Shown: piece after piece, positions 43,302 through 50,700 of the stretch
Position numbering within the stretch: the stretch's first letter is position 1
Layout of the letters: every line of letters starts with the position of its first letter
NCBI GenBank assembly: GCA_934486785.1
Contig: CAKSQK010000002.1
Coordinates: forward strand, 248,001 to 312,000
DNA length: 64,000 bases
Source of the DNA: an uncultured Niabella sp.
GTDB taxonomy: Bacteria; Bacteroidota; Bacteroidia; Chitinophagales; Chitinophagaceae
Direction: 5' to 3'
Program-made: the position numbers and the translations under genes
The notes under the pieces: generated by a model
What the model saw: the letters and a program-made list of their open reading frames with translations, nothing else
Told to the model about the DNA's origin: nothing
Database searches by the model: none

Positions 43302-44036
43302 ATGGCTTACATTATAGAAATCGCAACAACAGATTATGAAAGCACCAAAAGCGCCGTGGCAGGCGGCGCCAACAGGATAGAGCTTTGCGCCAATCTTGGT
43401 GAAGGCGGCACCACGCAATCTTACGGCGTAATAAAAACCTGCCGGCAACATTTCGATGTACAGATCTACCCGATCATTCGCGTGCGGGGTGGCGATTTTT
43501 TTTATACTGAAGAAGAGTTTGACTGTATGCTGAAAGACGCTTTGATGTGTAAAGACATTGGCACAGACGGCGTAGTAATTGGATTTTTGAATATTGACGG
43601 AACGATTGATGTGAAACGAACTGCCAAAATAGTGGAGGCCGTTTACCCTTTGGGCGTAACGTTTCACCGCGCCTTTGACCGCTGTAAAGATCCTTTGAAT
43701 GCGCTGGAACAACTGGCAGAAATTGGTTGCGAGAGAATTTTAACCAGCGGTCAGCAAAAAACCGCTCCCGAAGGTGCATCGTTCATTGCGCAGCTTCAAC
43801 AGGCTGCCAATGGCCGCATCATCATCATGCCTGGCAGCGGTGTGCGTGCGTCCAACATCAGGCAACTGGCTGAAAGCACCGGCTGTACAGAGTTTCATAC
43901 TTCACTGAGAGAACTAACCAAAACCAAAATGGAATATATAACACCTGCTTTTGAAAATGACGATGAAAATCATCATTACACCGTGAATGCAGACGCAGTA
44001 AAAGAGCTGAGAAATGCTTTGGAATTAACAACCTGA
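43302..44036 (+). CDS. cutC: CutC family protein
   Basis: TIM-barrel protein of the CutC family (244 residues): IEIATTDYESTKSAVAGGANRIELCANLGEGGTTQSYG, IIRVRGGDFFYTEEEFD, DIGTDGVVIGFLN, VTFHRAFDRCKDP, RILTSGQQKTAPEGA, IIMPGSGVRASNI and TEFHTS. The family was linked to copper homeostasis, but this role is doubtful and the metal residues are not obvious. In Bacteroidota it is often beside glycosylasparaginase, as here, which suggests a role in sugar or amino-sugar metabolism. Confidence 0.94.
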   Translation: MAYIIEIATTDYESTKSAVAGGANRIELCANLGEGGTTQSYGVIKTCRQHFDVQIYPIIRVRGGDFFYTEEEFDCMLKDALMCKDIGTDGVVIGFLNIDGTIDVKRTAKIVEAVYPLGVTFHRAFDRCKDPLNALEQLAEIGCERILTSGQQKTAPEGASFIAQLQQAANGRIIIMPGSGVRASNIRQLAESTGCTEFHTSLRELTKTKMEYITPAFENDDENHHYTVNADAVKELRNALELTT

Positions 44037-44046
44037 GCTGATTGCG

Positions 44047-44688
44047 CTAAAGCTTTACCAATCCTTTTCTCAACGCTTCCAGGCAAAGGCCTACCCTGCT
44101 TTGCACATTCAGTTTTCTGAACAGCGTTTCACGGTAGCCGTCAATAGTTCGTTCGGCAAGGTTCATTTCGGAGGCAATTTGTTTATAGGTAAGCTCGCTG
44201 CAGGCGTGCTGTAAAAATATTTTTTCCTTTTCGGTTAAAACAAGTTCAGCCTCTTCATCAGCTTTCATTAAAATGCGGCGAAAGTTGATATTTCCGGCAT
44301 CAGCATTATAAAATCCTTTTCGGTTCACTTCATCCAGCGCTTTTTCCAACTCGGTGGGGTGGGTATCTTTTAGAAGATAGGCACAACACCCGGCTTTGAA
44401 CATCGAAATGATAGCGTTATCCTCAGCGTTCATTGACAGGGCCACTACTTTTATATGGGGGTGATTTTTCGTAAGCCATGCAGCCGTTTCAGGCCCGTTC
44501 ATCAACGGCATGTTCACATCCAGCAAAATGATCTCCGGCAGTTCTTTCCTGCCAGCCATTTTCACGGCAAGGTCTTTACCGTTAGATGCTTCCAGTACCA
44601 CATCATAATTTTTAAAGCTGTCGAGCATAAGGCTGAGCGACTTTAAAAACAACTGATGATCATCCACCAGGCCTACTTTTATTTTCAT
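44047..44688 (-). CDS. NarL/LuxR-type response regulator (213 aa)
   Basis: Receiver domain with acidic pair D9-D10, phosphoacceptor D57 in IILLDVNMPLMNG, Thr/Ser switch in VVALSMNAED and Lys in YLLKDTHP. A NarL-type helix-turn-helix follows (about 150-210): LTEKEKIFLQHACSELTYKQIASEM and LAERTIDGYRETLFRKLNVQSRVGL. Its ATG overlaps the kinase stop (ATGA), so kinase and regulator are translationally coupled. Candidate target: the 18-bp palindrome at 46437-46454 upstream of this operon. Confidence 0.93.
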   Translation of the reverse strand: MKIKVGLVDDHQLFLKSLSLMLDSFKNYDVVLEASNGKDLAVKMAGRKELPEIILLDVNMPLMNGPETAAWLTKNHPHIKVVALSMNAEDNAIISMFKAGCCAYLLKDTHPTELEKALDEVNRKGFYNADAGNINFRRILMKADEEAELVLTEKEKIFLQHACSELTYKQIASEMNLAERTIDGYRETLFRKLNVQSRVGLCLEALRKGLVKL

Positions 44689-45464
44689 TGATGTTTGTTT
44701 TCGGGAATTGTAATGGTAATGGCAGTGCCCTTATTTTCTGCAGTACGGTAAGATGCGCTGCCGTTTAAAATAGCCGCGCGCCTTTGAATGTTTGAAAGGC
44801 CCATGCCCCTGTTCACTTTGTCTATATCAAAGCCACTGCCATCGTCTTCAATAGTAATGCGGATGGACTGTTTTTCTTTTTGAATGCTGATGCTGATGTT
44901 TCGGCACCTGCCGTGCTTCACCGCGTTTTGAATTGCTTCCTGAACGATCCTGAAAAGAATGATCCTTTGCGCAGAAGGCAGGTTTAGCACTTCTTCACTT
45001 TTAAGCACAGCGTTAATTTCCTTTCCGGCATTGATCCTGCTGATCTCTGTCTTCAAATTCTGAATGAAATCAAACTGTTCCAGCCAGTCCTTATCAAGCG
45101 ATTTTGACAGCGAGCGTATTTCTGAAATGGCTTCGCCTATTGTGGCATTGGCGGTAAGAAGTGTATCGGGCGGTTGCCCAATGCTTCTTTCGGCCAGGCC
45201 TATCAGCATTCTGGATGTGCTTAAAAGCTGGCCCACATTGTCGTGCAGCTCTTTGCCTATTTGCTGAAAGGTTTGTTCCTGCACCTCAATCTGAGACTGT
45301 AAAAGCTGGTGCCTGAACTCTTCTTCCAGCCTTCTTTTTTCAAGAACATGGCTTCGGTCTCTTTTTTTGTAGGCCATAAGTAAAAAAACGATAAAAAGTG
45401 TCATCAATAATAAAAATATTGAAGCACCCAGTACTATGATGATATTGTTTGATAGTCCCTGCAT
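44685..45464 (-). CDS. Sensor histidine kinase, HisKA_3 type (259 aa)
   Basis: One membrane helix (residues about 8-31), coiled-coil linker, dimerisation/phosphoacceptor helix QQIGKELHDNVGQLLSTSRML with H74, and HATPase domain with RIVQEAIQNAVKHGRC (N box), IEDDGSGFDIDK (G1) and RGMGLSNIQRRAAILNG (G2). It has no periplasmic or PAS sensor of its own; the 7-TM protein encoded just upstream overlaps it by 31 bp and is the likely sensing partner. Confidence 0.92.
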   Translation of the reverse strand: MQGLSNNIIIVLGASIFLLLMTLFIVFLLMAYKKRDRSHVLEKRRLEEEFRHQLLQSQIEVQEQTFQQIGKELHDNVGQLLSTSRMLIGLAERSIGQPPDTLLTANATIGEAISEIRSLSKSLDKDWLEQFDFIQNLKTEISRINAGKEINAVLKSEEVLNLPSAQRIILFRIVQEAIQNAVKHGRCRNISISIQKEKQSIRITIEDDGSGFDIDKVNRGMGLSNIQRRAAILNGSASYRTAENKGTAITITIPENKHQ

Positions 45465-46114
45465 ACAATGCCGTAGCTAATGCTGATACAAGCGATAAAG
45501 AGCAACAAGTTATGAAATTTCCATAATGCTGCCACTGAGCCGCTGTCAGTTTCTATCAAATATTTATACGAAATAAAAACAAAGAATGAACCGGCATAGT
45601 ACACGAACAGTCCTATCACGCACCAGAATATAGCTGTAGATGGCACGCTTTCTTCGGGTGAGGATTGTAAAAGTTTGATGTAAAAATAATAGAGGCAAAG
45701 TGCCACAACCATAATGCTGCTTAATGCAGAGCTGTAACTGTTATAAGAAGTAATGCCTTCTCCGGAAAAAGCCGGGAGGAGAATGATCAGCACGAAAGCC
45801 ACTGACAGAAACCATTTTTTCTGCTTGTCAAAACCCAGCAGGTAATGGCTGAACAGCATCATTACAATGAGTAGCGTGGCAACGGTATTGAGCTTGTATA
45901 CCCAGTAATTTTCCCCGTCAATTATATCAATATAAGTTGCATACGCATTACATACAAAATGTACCAGGCAAAATGCCAGCACCATGTTAAGCACTGGCGT
46001 TTTTTTTCGTGAGGAAAGAAAATAGGCCAATACGGCCAACGCCGGGCCCATGATATCAAGCCTTGTTAAAATCTTTGACAAAGCTAGTGTGATTATGGTT
46101 TCTGTAATGATCAA
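45434..46114 (-). CDS. Seven-helix membrane protein linked to the two-component system (226 aa)
   Basis: Seven hydrophobic segments are visible, from about 20-36 (IMGPALAVLAYFLS) to 195-216 (FHNLLLFIACISISYGIV), separated by short loops; the loop with YIDIIDGENYW between helices 2 and 3 is the most polar. There is no enzymatic or ligand-binding domain. The 3' end overlaps the kinase gene by 31 bp in another frame, which argues for strict coexpression. It probably detects a membrane or extracytoplasmic cue for the kinase, comparable to other 7-TM sensor modules. No named family is recognised. Confidence 0.8.
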   Translation of the reverse strand: MIITETIITLALSKILTRLDIMGPALAVLAYFLSSRKKTPVLNMVLAFCLVHFVCNAYATYIDIIDGENYWVYKLNTVATLLIVMMLFSHYLLGFDKQKKWFLSVAFVLIILLPAFSGEGITSYNSYSSALSSIMVVALCLYYFYIKLLQSSPEESVPSTAIFWCVIGLFVYYAGSFFVFISYKYLIETDSGSVAALWKFHNLLLFIACISISYGIVCRDYQTISS

Positions 46115-46126
46115 TTTGTACTTTAT

Positions 46127-46381
46127 TTAGCTGTCATCTTCTTCTTCGCAGCCGGGCGGGCTGGGGCAACCTACAATTGCATGCTGCTCAAAACTCCTGG
46201 TTAATGCATTCTTAGCATGGGCCGTAATGGTAGTGACATTGACATATCCCTTTCCATTTGGATTTTTCCTGGGTTTAATTTCCTGGCGTATGATGATGCT
46301 TTTTGCATCGGGATATGCAGAAAGCAATTTTTCAATATCCTTTCTTCTAAAACAAAATTCAATTCTGGAATGATCGCTCAT
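46127..46381 (-). CDS. Small soluble protein heading the two-component operon (84 aa)
   Basis: Not recognised as a named family. N-terminal part MSDHSRIEFCFRRKDIEKLLSAYPDAKSIIIRQEI looks like a compact alpha/beta unit. A basic loop KPRKNPNGKGYVNVTTITAHAKNA follows, and the last 15 residues are VGCPSPPGCEEEDDS, a Cys-Pro-rich then acidic tail. No signal peptide. It ends 12 bp before the 7-TM gene and is therefore the first gene of the four-gene unit, the place expected for an input or modulating factor. Confidence 0.7.
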   Translation of the reverse strand: MSDHSRIEFCFRRKDIEKLLSAYPDAKSIIIRQEIKPRKNPNGKGYVNVTTITAHAKNALTRSFEQHAIVGCPSPPGCEEEDDS

Positions 46382-46436
46382 GATTGTGTTGCGTTTTTAT
46401 GTTGGGTGCAAAATGCAAAATCGTTTTGTTGTATCG

Positions 46437-46454
46437 TACGGGAAATTTCCCGTA
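46437..46454. promoter_or_regulatory. Perfect 18-bp palindrome TACGGGAAATTTCCCGTA
   Basis: Two uninterrupted 9-bp half-sites TACGGGAAA. It lies 56 bp upstream of the 84-aa gene on the minus strand. On the plus strand its centre is about 67 bp upstream of the predicted start of the small RNA. The symmetry and length fit binding of a dimeric NarL-type regulator, and the regulator gene of this operon is the natural candidate. Confidence 0.6.
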
Positions 46455-46475
46455 TAAAAACAGGCGGTTTTCACG

Positions 46476-46506
46476 TTGAACCAGTTGGCAGGAAGGTGCA
46501 TCTTTG
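46476..46506 (+). promoter_or_regulatory. Promoter of the candidate small RNA
   Basis: TTG (46476-46478), exactly 20 nt, then CATCTTTG (46499-46506), seven of eight matches to TAnnTTTG. The spacing is the same as at the DUF2130 and rpsO promoters. Predicted transcription start about 46512. Confidence 0.55.
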
Positions 46507-46511
46507 TATCG

Positions 46512-46636
46512 CAATCAACACATCAAAGTGGTACGTTAAAACATCACGAACATCATTACCGCTATCCTACCAGAAACACCATCCATTTCACCTATGGTCT
46601 TACGGGGCAGGGAACTAAAAAGCCCTCCCCGTTTTT
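46512..46636 (+). ncRNA. Candidate small RNA of about 125 nt
   Basis: Bounded by a promoter (46476-46506) and a strong intrinsic terminator (46602-46636). No meaningful ORF: the only ATG lies just before the terminator. There is a 5-bp hairpin ACCAT/ATGGT at 46578-46598. No plus-strand gene follows, since both neighbours are transcribed the other way, so it is not a leader. The region resembles no RNA family I recognise. Confidence 0.45.
46602..46636 (+). terminator. Strong intrinsic terminator of the small RNA
   Basis: ACGGGG-C-AGGG-(10 nt)-CCCT-CCCCGT followed by TTTT: a ten-pair GC-rich stem with one bulged C and a T tract only on the plus strand. The minus-strand reading lacks a T run, so it does not serve the neighbouring alpha/beta hydrolase gene. 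Confidence 0.75.
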
Positions 46637-46686
46637 CGTTACGCAAAAGTTACTGCAAAATATTCATTACGTTGTAACCGTTAAGT

Positions 46687-47529
46687 TTACAAAAACGCTA
46701 CCAGCCTGTTGACCACATGCTCATCCCTGTAAATTTTTCTATGGCCCAGTTCTGTTGTATACACAAATTCTATATTAGGGTAGTTCTGTTGCTGCACCAG
46801 CCTCGCATCACTTACCGGCGTTACCCTGTCGCCTTCATCATGTATCCAAAGTATTTTGCTTTGCAATGTTTCCATACAACGTTTTACTGAAAACCAGTCA
46901 ATGGGTTTTTTGCCCAGCGTTTCTATTTCATCAATAAAATATTGCTGTAATTTTTTGTCTGTTATTTTCATTTGGAAAAAAAACATATTGCTCAGCGACA
47001 GGGTATCAGATGCCGGCGCCACCAGCGCAATGTTTATAAATTCGTTGTGGGGCATTTCGGCTACTGCCAGGCATACAGCCAGCGCGCCGAACGAATGGCA
47101 GAGGTACCCCTCAAAAGGGCCGAACTTTGTGCTCACTTCTTCAATAAACTGTTTATAAATAACAGCGTTGAGTTTATGGCCGTGGCTCATACCATGGGCA
47201 GGCGCATCAAACGCCACCACTTCGTAGCCTTTATCTGCAAGTCGTTTTGCAAAATGCTGAAAGTTGGCCGCCGAAGAACGGAAGCCATGCGCGATGCATA
47301 TTTTCTTACTGCCGCCACGGTTCCAGCAATAACCTGTTATGTTCAGGCCTTTAAACTTCATGTGTAATATCTCTGCCTTTTTTAAATAGCCGGAAGGCTT
47401 ATATTGCACACGTGTGAGAGGCGTGCAAAAGAGATCAAAAGCATATTTGGCTGCTTTCTTTTGAGAGAAAAATGACAGCGCCCTGATCTGGCTTATATAA
47501 AAGCTTTGGGTTATCTTTTGTAATTTCAT
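46687..47529 (-). CDS. Alpha/beta hydrolase (280 aa)
   Basis: Serine hydrolase fold: ICIAHGFRSSAANFQHFAKRLADKGYEVVAFDAPAHGMSHG (oxyanion loop and strand 4), nucleophile elbow LCHSFGALAVCLAVA (G-x-S-x-G-like HSFG), WIHDEGDRVTPVSDARLVQQ (acid) and ELGHRKIYRDEHVV (catalytic His). Substrate unknown. The start at 47529 (MKLQKITQ) is preferred because an exact -7 element (47538-47545) lies just upstream. The longer frame to 47739 would run across the divergent DUF2520 gene and adds low-quality sequence. Confidence 0.88.
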   Translation of the reverse strand: MKLQKITQSFYISQIRALSFFSQKKAAKYAFDLFCTPLTRVQYKPSGYLKKAEILHMKFKGLNITGYCWNRGGSKKICIAHGFRSSAANFQHFAKRLADKGYEVVAFDAPAHGMSHGHKLNAVIYKQFIEEVSTKFGPFEGYLCHSFGALAVCLAVAEMPHNEFINIALVAPASDTLSLSNMFFFQMKITDKKLQQYFIDEIETLGKKPIDWFSVKRCMETLQSKILWIHDEGDRVTPVSDARLVQQQNYPNIEFVYTTELGHRKIYRDEHVVNRLVAFL

Positions 47530-47537
47530 ACAGTTAA

Positions 47538-47545
47538 CAAAGGTA
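47538..47545 (-). promoter_or_regulatory. -7 promoter element of the alpha/beta hydrolase gene
   Basis: Minus strand TACCTTTG, exact -7 match, 8 bp upstream of the ATG at 47529. Confidence 0.5.
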
Positions 47546-47569
47546 TCATTTATCAATTCATTATAGTTT

Positions 47570-48334
47570 GTGAAAATTGTTATCATCGGTTCAGGCAATG
47601 TGGCGGCAACGCTGGGCAGAAAGTTTATAAAAAGCGGACACAAAATTTTGCAGGTTGCAGGCCGCAATGCTGTAGCTGCATCAGCGCTGGCTGCTGAATG
47701 GGATACGCAATTTTGCAGCACTATAAGTTTCATCAACACGGATGCCGACTTTTACCTGATTGCGGTGTCTGATAGTGCGATTGCAGAAATAGCAGGCGCC
47801 CTTTCTTTACCCGGAAAGGTAGTGGCGCACACGGCGGGCGCTGTTAAAATGGATGTGCTGAAGCATGTTACAGACAATTATGGTGTTTTTTATCCGTTAC
47901 AAAGCCTGAGGCAGGAAATTGAAGCTGCTCACATTCCCATTTATACAGAAGCTTCCAATGATGAAGCCGCGCTGTTGCTGAACAGGCTGGCGCTGTCAGT
48001 GAACAATACACCCGCGCTGCACGCCAGTTATGAACATCGGCTAAGGCTACACGTGGCCGCGGTGATCGTGAACAATTTTACCAATCATATTTTTACTATG
48101 GCAGAAGGCTTTTGCAAAAAGGAAGGTATTGACTTCAAAGAGCTGCTGCCCATTATACAACACACCGTGGAGCGGTTGCGCAATGAGTCTCCTTCTAAGC
48201 TCCAAACCGGCCCTGCAGCGCGCGGCGATGCCGATACCCTGGCCAAACATGAAGCACTTCTGCAGCAGCATCCGCAACTGCTGCAACTGTACAGGCAGTT
48301 GAGCGAAAGCATCCTCTTATCGCGTACACAATAA
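47570..48334 (+). CDS. DUF2520 Rossmann-fold oxidoreductase-like protein (254 aa)
   Basis: Starts with GTG. N-terminal NADP-type Rossmann domain KIVIIGSGNVAATLGRKFIKSGHKILQVAGRN and YLIAVSDSAI, then the helical C-terminal domain characteristic of DUF2520, with NNTPALHASYEHRLRLHVAAVIVNNFTNHIFTMAEGFC and LQTGPAARGDADTLAKHEAL (the TGPxxRxD motif). Similar to F420H2:NADP oxidoreductase and pyrroline-carboxylate-reductase-like proteins; substrate unknown. In Bacteroidota it commonly precedes a KdsC-type phosphatase, as here. Confidence 0.9.
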   Translation: MKIVIIGSGNVAATLGRKFIKSGHKILQVAGRNAVAASALAAEWDTQFCSTISFINTDADFYLIAVSDSAIAEIAGALSLPGKVVAHTAGAVKMDVLKHVTDNYGVFYPLQSLRQEIEAAHIPIYTEASNDEAALLLNRLALSVNNTPALHASYEHRLRLHVAAVIVNNFTNHIFTMAEGFCKKEGIDFKELLPIIQHTVERLRNESPSKLQTGPAARGDADTLAKHEALLQQHPQLLQLYRQLSESILLSRTQ

Positions 48335-48352
48335 GTTTCTGATTACAAATTA

Positions 48353-48390
48353 CATTTCCACATTCTCACATTCTCACATTCCCACATTAG
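48353..48390. repeat. Short tandem repeat, about 4.7 copies of an 8-mer CATTCTCA
   Basis: Units CATTTCCA, CATTCTCA, CATTCTCA, CATTCCCA, then partial CATTAG lie in the gap between the DUF2520 gene and kdsC, 41 bp upstream of the kdsC -7 element. Simple intergenic repeats of this kind are seen in many Bacteroidota. Confidence 0.7.
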
Positions 48391-48430
48391 CCTCATGATT
48401 TTTATCATTTCCTCTCTGCTTTCAAAACCA

Positions 48431-48438
48431 TATTTTTG
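48431..48438 (+). promoter_or_regulatory. -7 promoter element of kdsC
   Basis: TATTTTTG, exact -7 match, 18 bp upstream of the ATG at 48457. It overlaps the TTG codon at 48436, so that alternative start is unlikely. Confidence 0.5.
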
Positions 48439-48456
48439 TTACTGAAAACAACTACC

Positions 48457-48972
48457 ATGCGAATTATAGACCGCTTCAGGCAGATTGATACTTTTATGTT
48501 TGATGTAGATGGCGTAATGACCGACGGAGGCATTGTTGTGCTGGGCAGTGGCGATATGGCCAGGATCATGAACACAAAAGACGGTTACGCTATGGCGCTT
48601 GCCATAAAAAGAGGTTATAAAATATTCGTGGTATCAGGCTCTGCGCCCAGTGGCGTGGAACACAGGATGAACAACCTGGGTATACAACACGTCTTTTTTA
48701 AGATTGGTGATAAAAAAACATTTGTTGAAAACCTTATGCAAGAGCACGGGCTTGTAAAAGATCACATTTTATTTATGGGCGATGACATGCCAGACCTGCC
48801 TGTGTTTGATGCCGTGGGTATTGGCTGCTGCCCTGCTGATGCAGTAAGCGAGCTAAAAAAAGCTGCCGACTATATCTCTCCTGTTGTGGGTGGCAAGGGC
48901 TGCGTAAGAGATGTTATAGAAAAAGTACTAAAGGCCCGCAACGACTGGGGTGCAGATGGTGTGGCCAACTAA
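48457..48972 (+). CDS. kdsC: 3-deoxy-D-manno-octulosonate 8-phosphate phosphatase (KdsC-type HAD)
   Basis: Capless HAD hydrolase of subclass C0, 171 residues: FMFDVDGVMTDGGIVV (nucleophile DVD), GYAMALAIKRGYKIFVVSGSAPSGVEHRMNNLGI (motif II Ser), QHVFFKIGDKKTFVENLM (motif III Lys) and HILFMGDDMPDLPVFDAVGIGCCPADAV (motif IV). KdsC releases phosphate from Kdo-8-P in lipopolysaccharide inner-core synthesis. Related enzymes act on Kdn-9-P or GlcNAc-type sugar phosphates, so the exact substrate is slightly uncertain. Confidence 0.88.
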   Translation: MRIIDRFRQIDTFMFDVDGVMTDGGIVVLGSGDMARIMNTKDGYAMALAIKRGYKIFVVSGSAPSGVEHRMNNLGIQHVFFKIGDKKTFVENLMQEHGLVKDHILFMGDDMPDLPVFDAVGIGCCPADAVSELKKAADYISPVVGGKGCVRDVIEKVLKARNDWGADGVAN

Positions 48973-49037
48973 AGCCATCCAGGCTTATTTTTGCTGATAT
49001 TGACTACACGCTGTGTAAGCGCATTATAAAACAAATT

Positions 49038-49973
49038 ATGCCTCAACTTTTATCTTCGTTTTTTAAGCTAATAAGGTTGCCCAATCTTATTTTCATTGTA
49101 CTTACACAAGCGTTGTTCCAGTTTTGCATATACTATCCCATTTATGAAAACAACCTACCCGCGGGCGATACTTTACAATTTATTTTGCTCGTACTGGCAT
49201 CGGTGTTTATTGCAGCAGGCGGTTACATCATCAATGATTATTTTGATATTAATATAGACCTCATCAACAAGCCCGATAAAACGATTTTGGGACGGCAACT
49301 GGGCAGGCGCCGGGCACTGGCCTGGCATTTAATACTAAGCCTGACGGGAATTGTACTCACCGCCATTGCCGTAAATGCTTTTGAAAGGTGGTATATTATT
49401 TTTGCAAATTCCGGTGCGGTCGTTCTGCTATGGTTCTACTCCGCCAGGTTTAAAAAAGATGCCGTAATTGGCAACGTGATCGTGGCAGTTCTTACCGCGT
49501 GGACGATCATGATTATTTTTCTTTCCAAATATTCTTTTGCTGATGCATTCAGAGATGTAAGCTATGAGCAGGTAAGATTTTTCAGGTTTACCATATTGTA
49601 TGCCGGTTTCGCGCTCATCATATCGCTAATAAGAGAAGCCGTAAAAGATATTGAAGACATGCCCGGCGATGAAAAATTTGGCTGTAAAACCATGCCCATA
49701 CGCTGGGGCATCAATGCCACGAAAGTGTATGTAGCCGTGTGGATCACCATTTTAATTGCTATGCTGATAGTCATTCAAATTTATGTGCTGCAGTTTGGGT
49801 GGTGGCTTGCCGTTATCTATTGTTTGGTTTTTATAACAGTGCCTTTGGGATATGCTTTTAAAAAACTCATCACCGCCAACACTACCAATGAATATCGCAG
49901 CCTGAGCGATCTTTCAAAACTTGTGATGCTAACCGGCATCCTGTCTATGATATTTTTTTATATTTACCTATGA
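49038..49973 (+). CDS. UbiA-family prenyltransferase (311 aa)
   Basis: Polytopic inner-membrane prenyltransferase with about eight or nine helices. First Asp-rich motif IINDYFDINIDLINKPD binds Mg-prenyl diphosphate; second motif REAVKDIEDMPGDEKFGCKTMPIRWG. The sequence type resembles geranylgeranylglycerol-phosphate geranylgeranyltransferase-like proteins common in Bacteroidota rather than MenA. Product unknown. Followed after 62 bp by maf. Confidence 0.9.
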   Translation: MPQLLSSFFKLIRLPNLIFIVLTQALFQFCIYYPIYENNLPAGDTLQFILLVLASVFIAAGGYIINDYFDINIDLINKPDKTILGRQLGRRRALAWHLILSLTGIVLTAIAVNAFERWYIIFANSGAVVLLWFYSARFKKDAVIGNVIVAVLTAWTIMIIFLSKYSFADAFRDVSYEQVRFFRFTILYAGFALIISLIREAVKDIEDMPGDEKFGCKTMPIRWGINATKVYVAVWITILIAMLIVIQIYVLQFGWWLAVIYCLVFITVPLGYAFKKLITANTTNEYRSLSDLSKLVMLTGILSMIFFYIYL

Positions 49974-50035
49974 ACCGGTTGACTTAACGGGGGAACCCTG
50001 ATCACAATTAAATAAATTCATTCGTATACACTAAA

Positions 50036-50617
50036 ATGGCAGAAAAGATCATACTCGCCTCCGCATCGCCCAGAAGAAAACAATTGCTTGAATGGGCTGA
50101 AATACCTTTTGAAATCATCACCGCAGATACAGATGAAACATTTCCTGCAGGCATACCTTTATACGAAGCTGCCATGTATGTAGCTTTGCAAAAAGCGCTG
50201 ATCGTGCAGAAAACAGTTGGTGAAAAACAGATTGTACTTGCCGCAGATACCATGGTTGTAGTGGAAGATCGCATGCTAAGCAAACCAACAGATAAAACAG
50301 ATGCTATAAACATGCTAATGCACTTGCAAAACAACACACACCAGGTGATTACAGGGGTTGCTATTTTAAACGGATTACATCAGGTTTTATTTCATGATGT
50401 TACCGAAGTGGCCTTTCATGAACTGACACCGCAGCAGATCCTTTTTTATATAGACAAGTACCAACCATACGACAAGGCCGGCGCTTATGCCATACAGGAG
50501 TGGATTGGTGTGGTAGGCATCAAATGGGTAAAAGGCGATTTTTATAATGTGATGGGCTTGCCAGTAAGCCGCGTAGTAAAGGAATTGGCCGCAATGAACA
50601 ATTTTAATAGCGGTTGA
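50036..50617 (+). CDS. maf: Maf-like nucleoside triphosphate pyrophosphatase
   Basis: House-cleaning pyrophosphatase for dTTP/UTP or modified nucleotides. Motifs: KIILASASPRRKQLLEWAEIPFEII (SxSPRR), AADTMVVVEDRMLSKPTD (AADT), VITGVAIL and YDKAGAYAIQEWIGVVGIKWVKGDFYNVMGLPVS (C-terminal KAGAYxIQ). Its 193 residues are the normal size. Commonly found near the UbiA-type prenyltransferase and KdsC genes in this phylum, as here. Confidence 0.95.
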   Translation: MAEKIILASASPRRKQLLEWAEIPFEIITADTDETFPAGIPLYEAAMYVALQKALIVQKTVGEKQIVLAADTMVVVEDRMLSKPTDKTDAINMLMHLQNNTHQVITGVAILNGLHQVLFHDVTEVAFHELTPQQILFYIDKYQPYDKAGAYAIQEWIGVVGIKWVKGDFYNVMGLPVSRVVKELAAMNNFNSG

Positions 50618-50700
50618 TAACCCGTTAGATCACTGCCCATTCATGCATGCATGCCTGCTGATAGGTGCCTGACAAATAAAACCTGCTTAAACTTCTAACC

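Noticed and set aside
46512..46636. Leader or attenuator of a downstream plus-strand gene, or a tRNA
   Set aside because: The next plus-strand gene begins nearly 1 kb away past a minus-strand gene, and no cloverleaf or anticodon arm could be drawn.
47530..47739. N-terminal extension of the alpha/beta hydrolase to 47739
   Set aside because: It runs through the divergent DUF2520 gene and upstream of an exact -7 element at 47538-47545.
48353..48390. Could the 8-mer repeats be a CRISPR array?
   Set aside because: Units are contiguous, 8 bp long and have no spacers; no cas genes are present.
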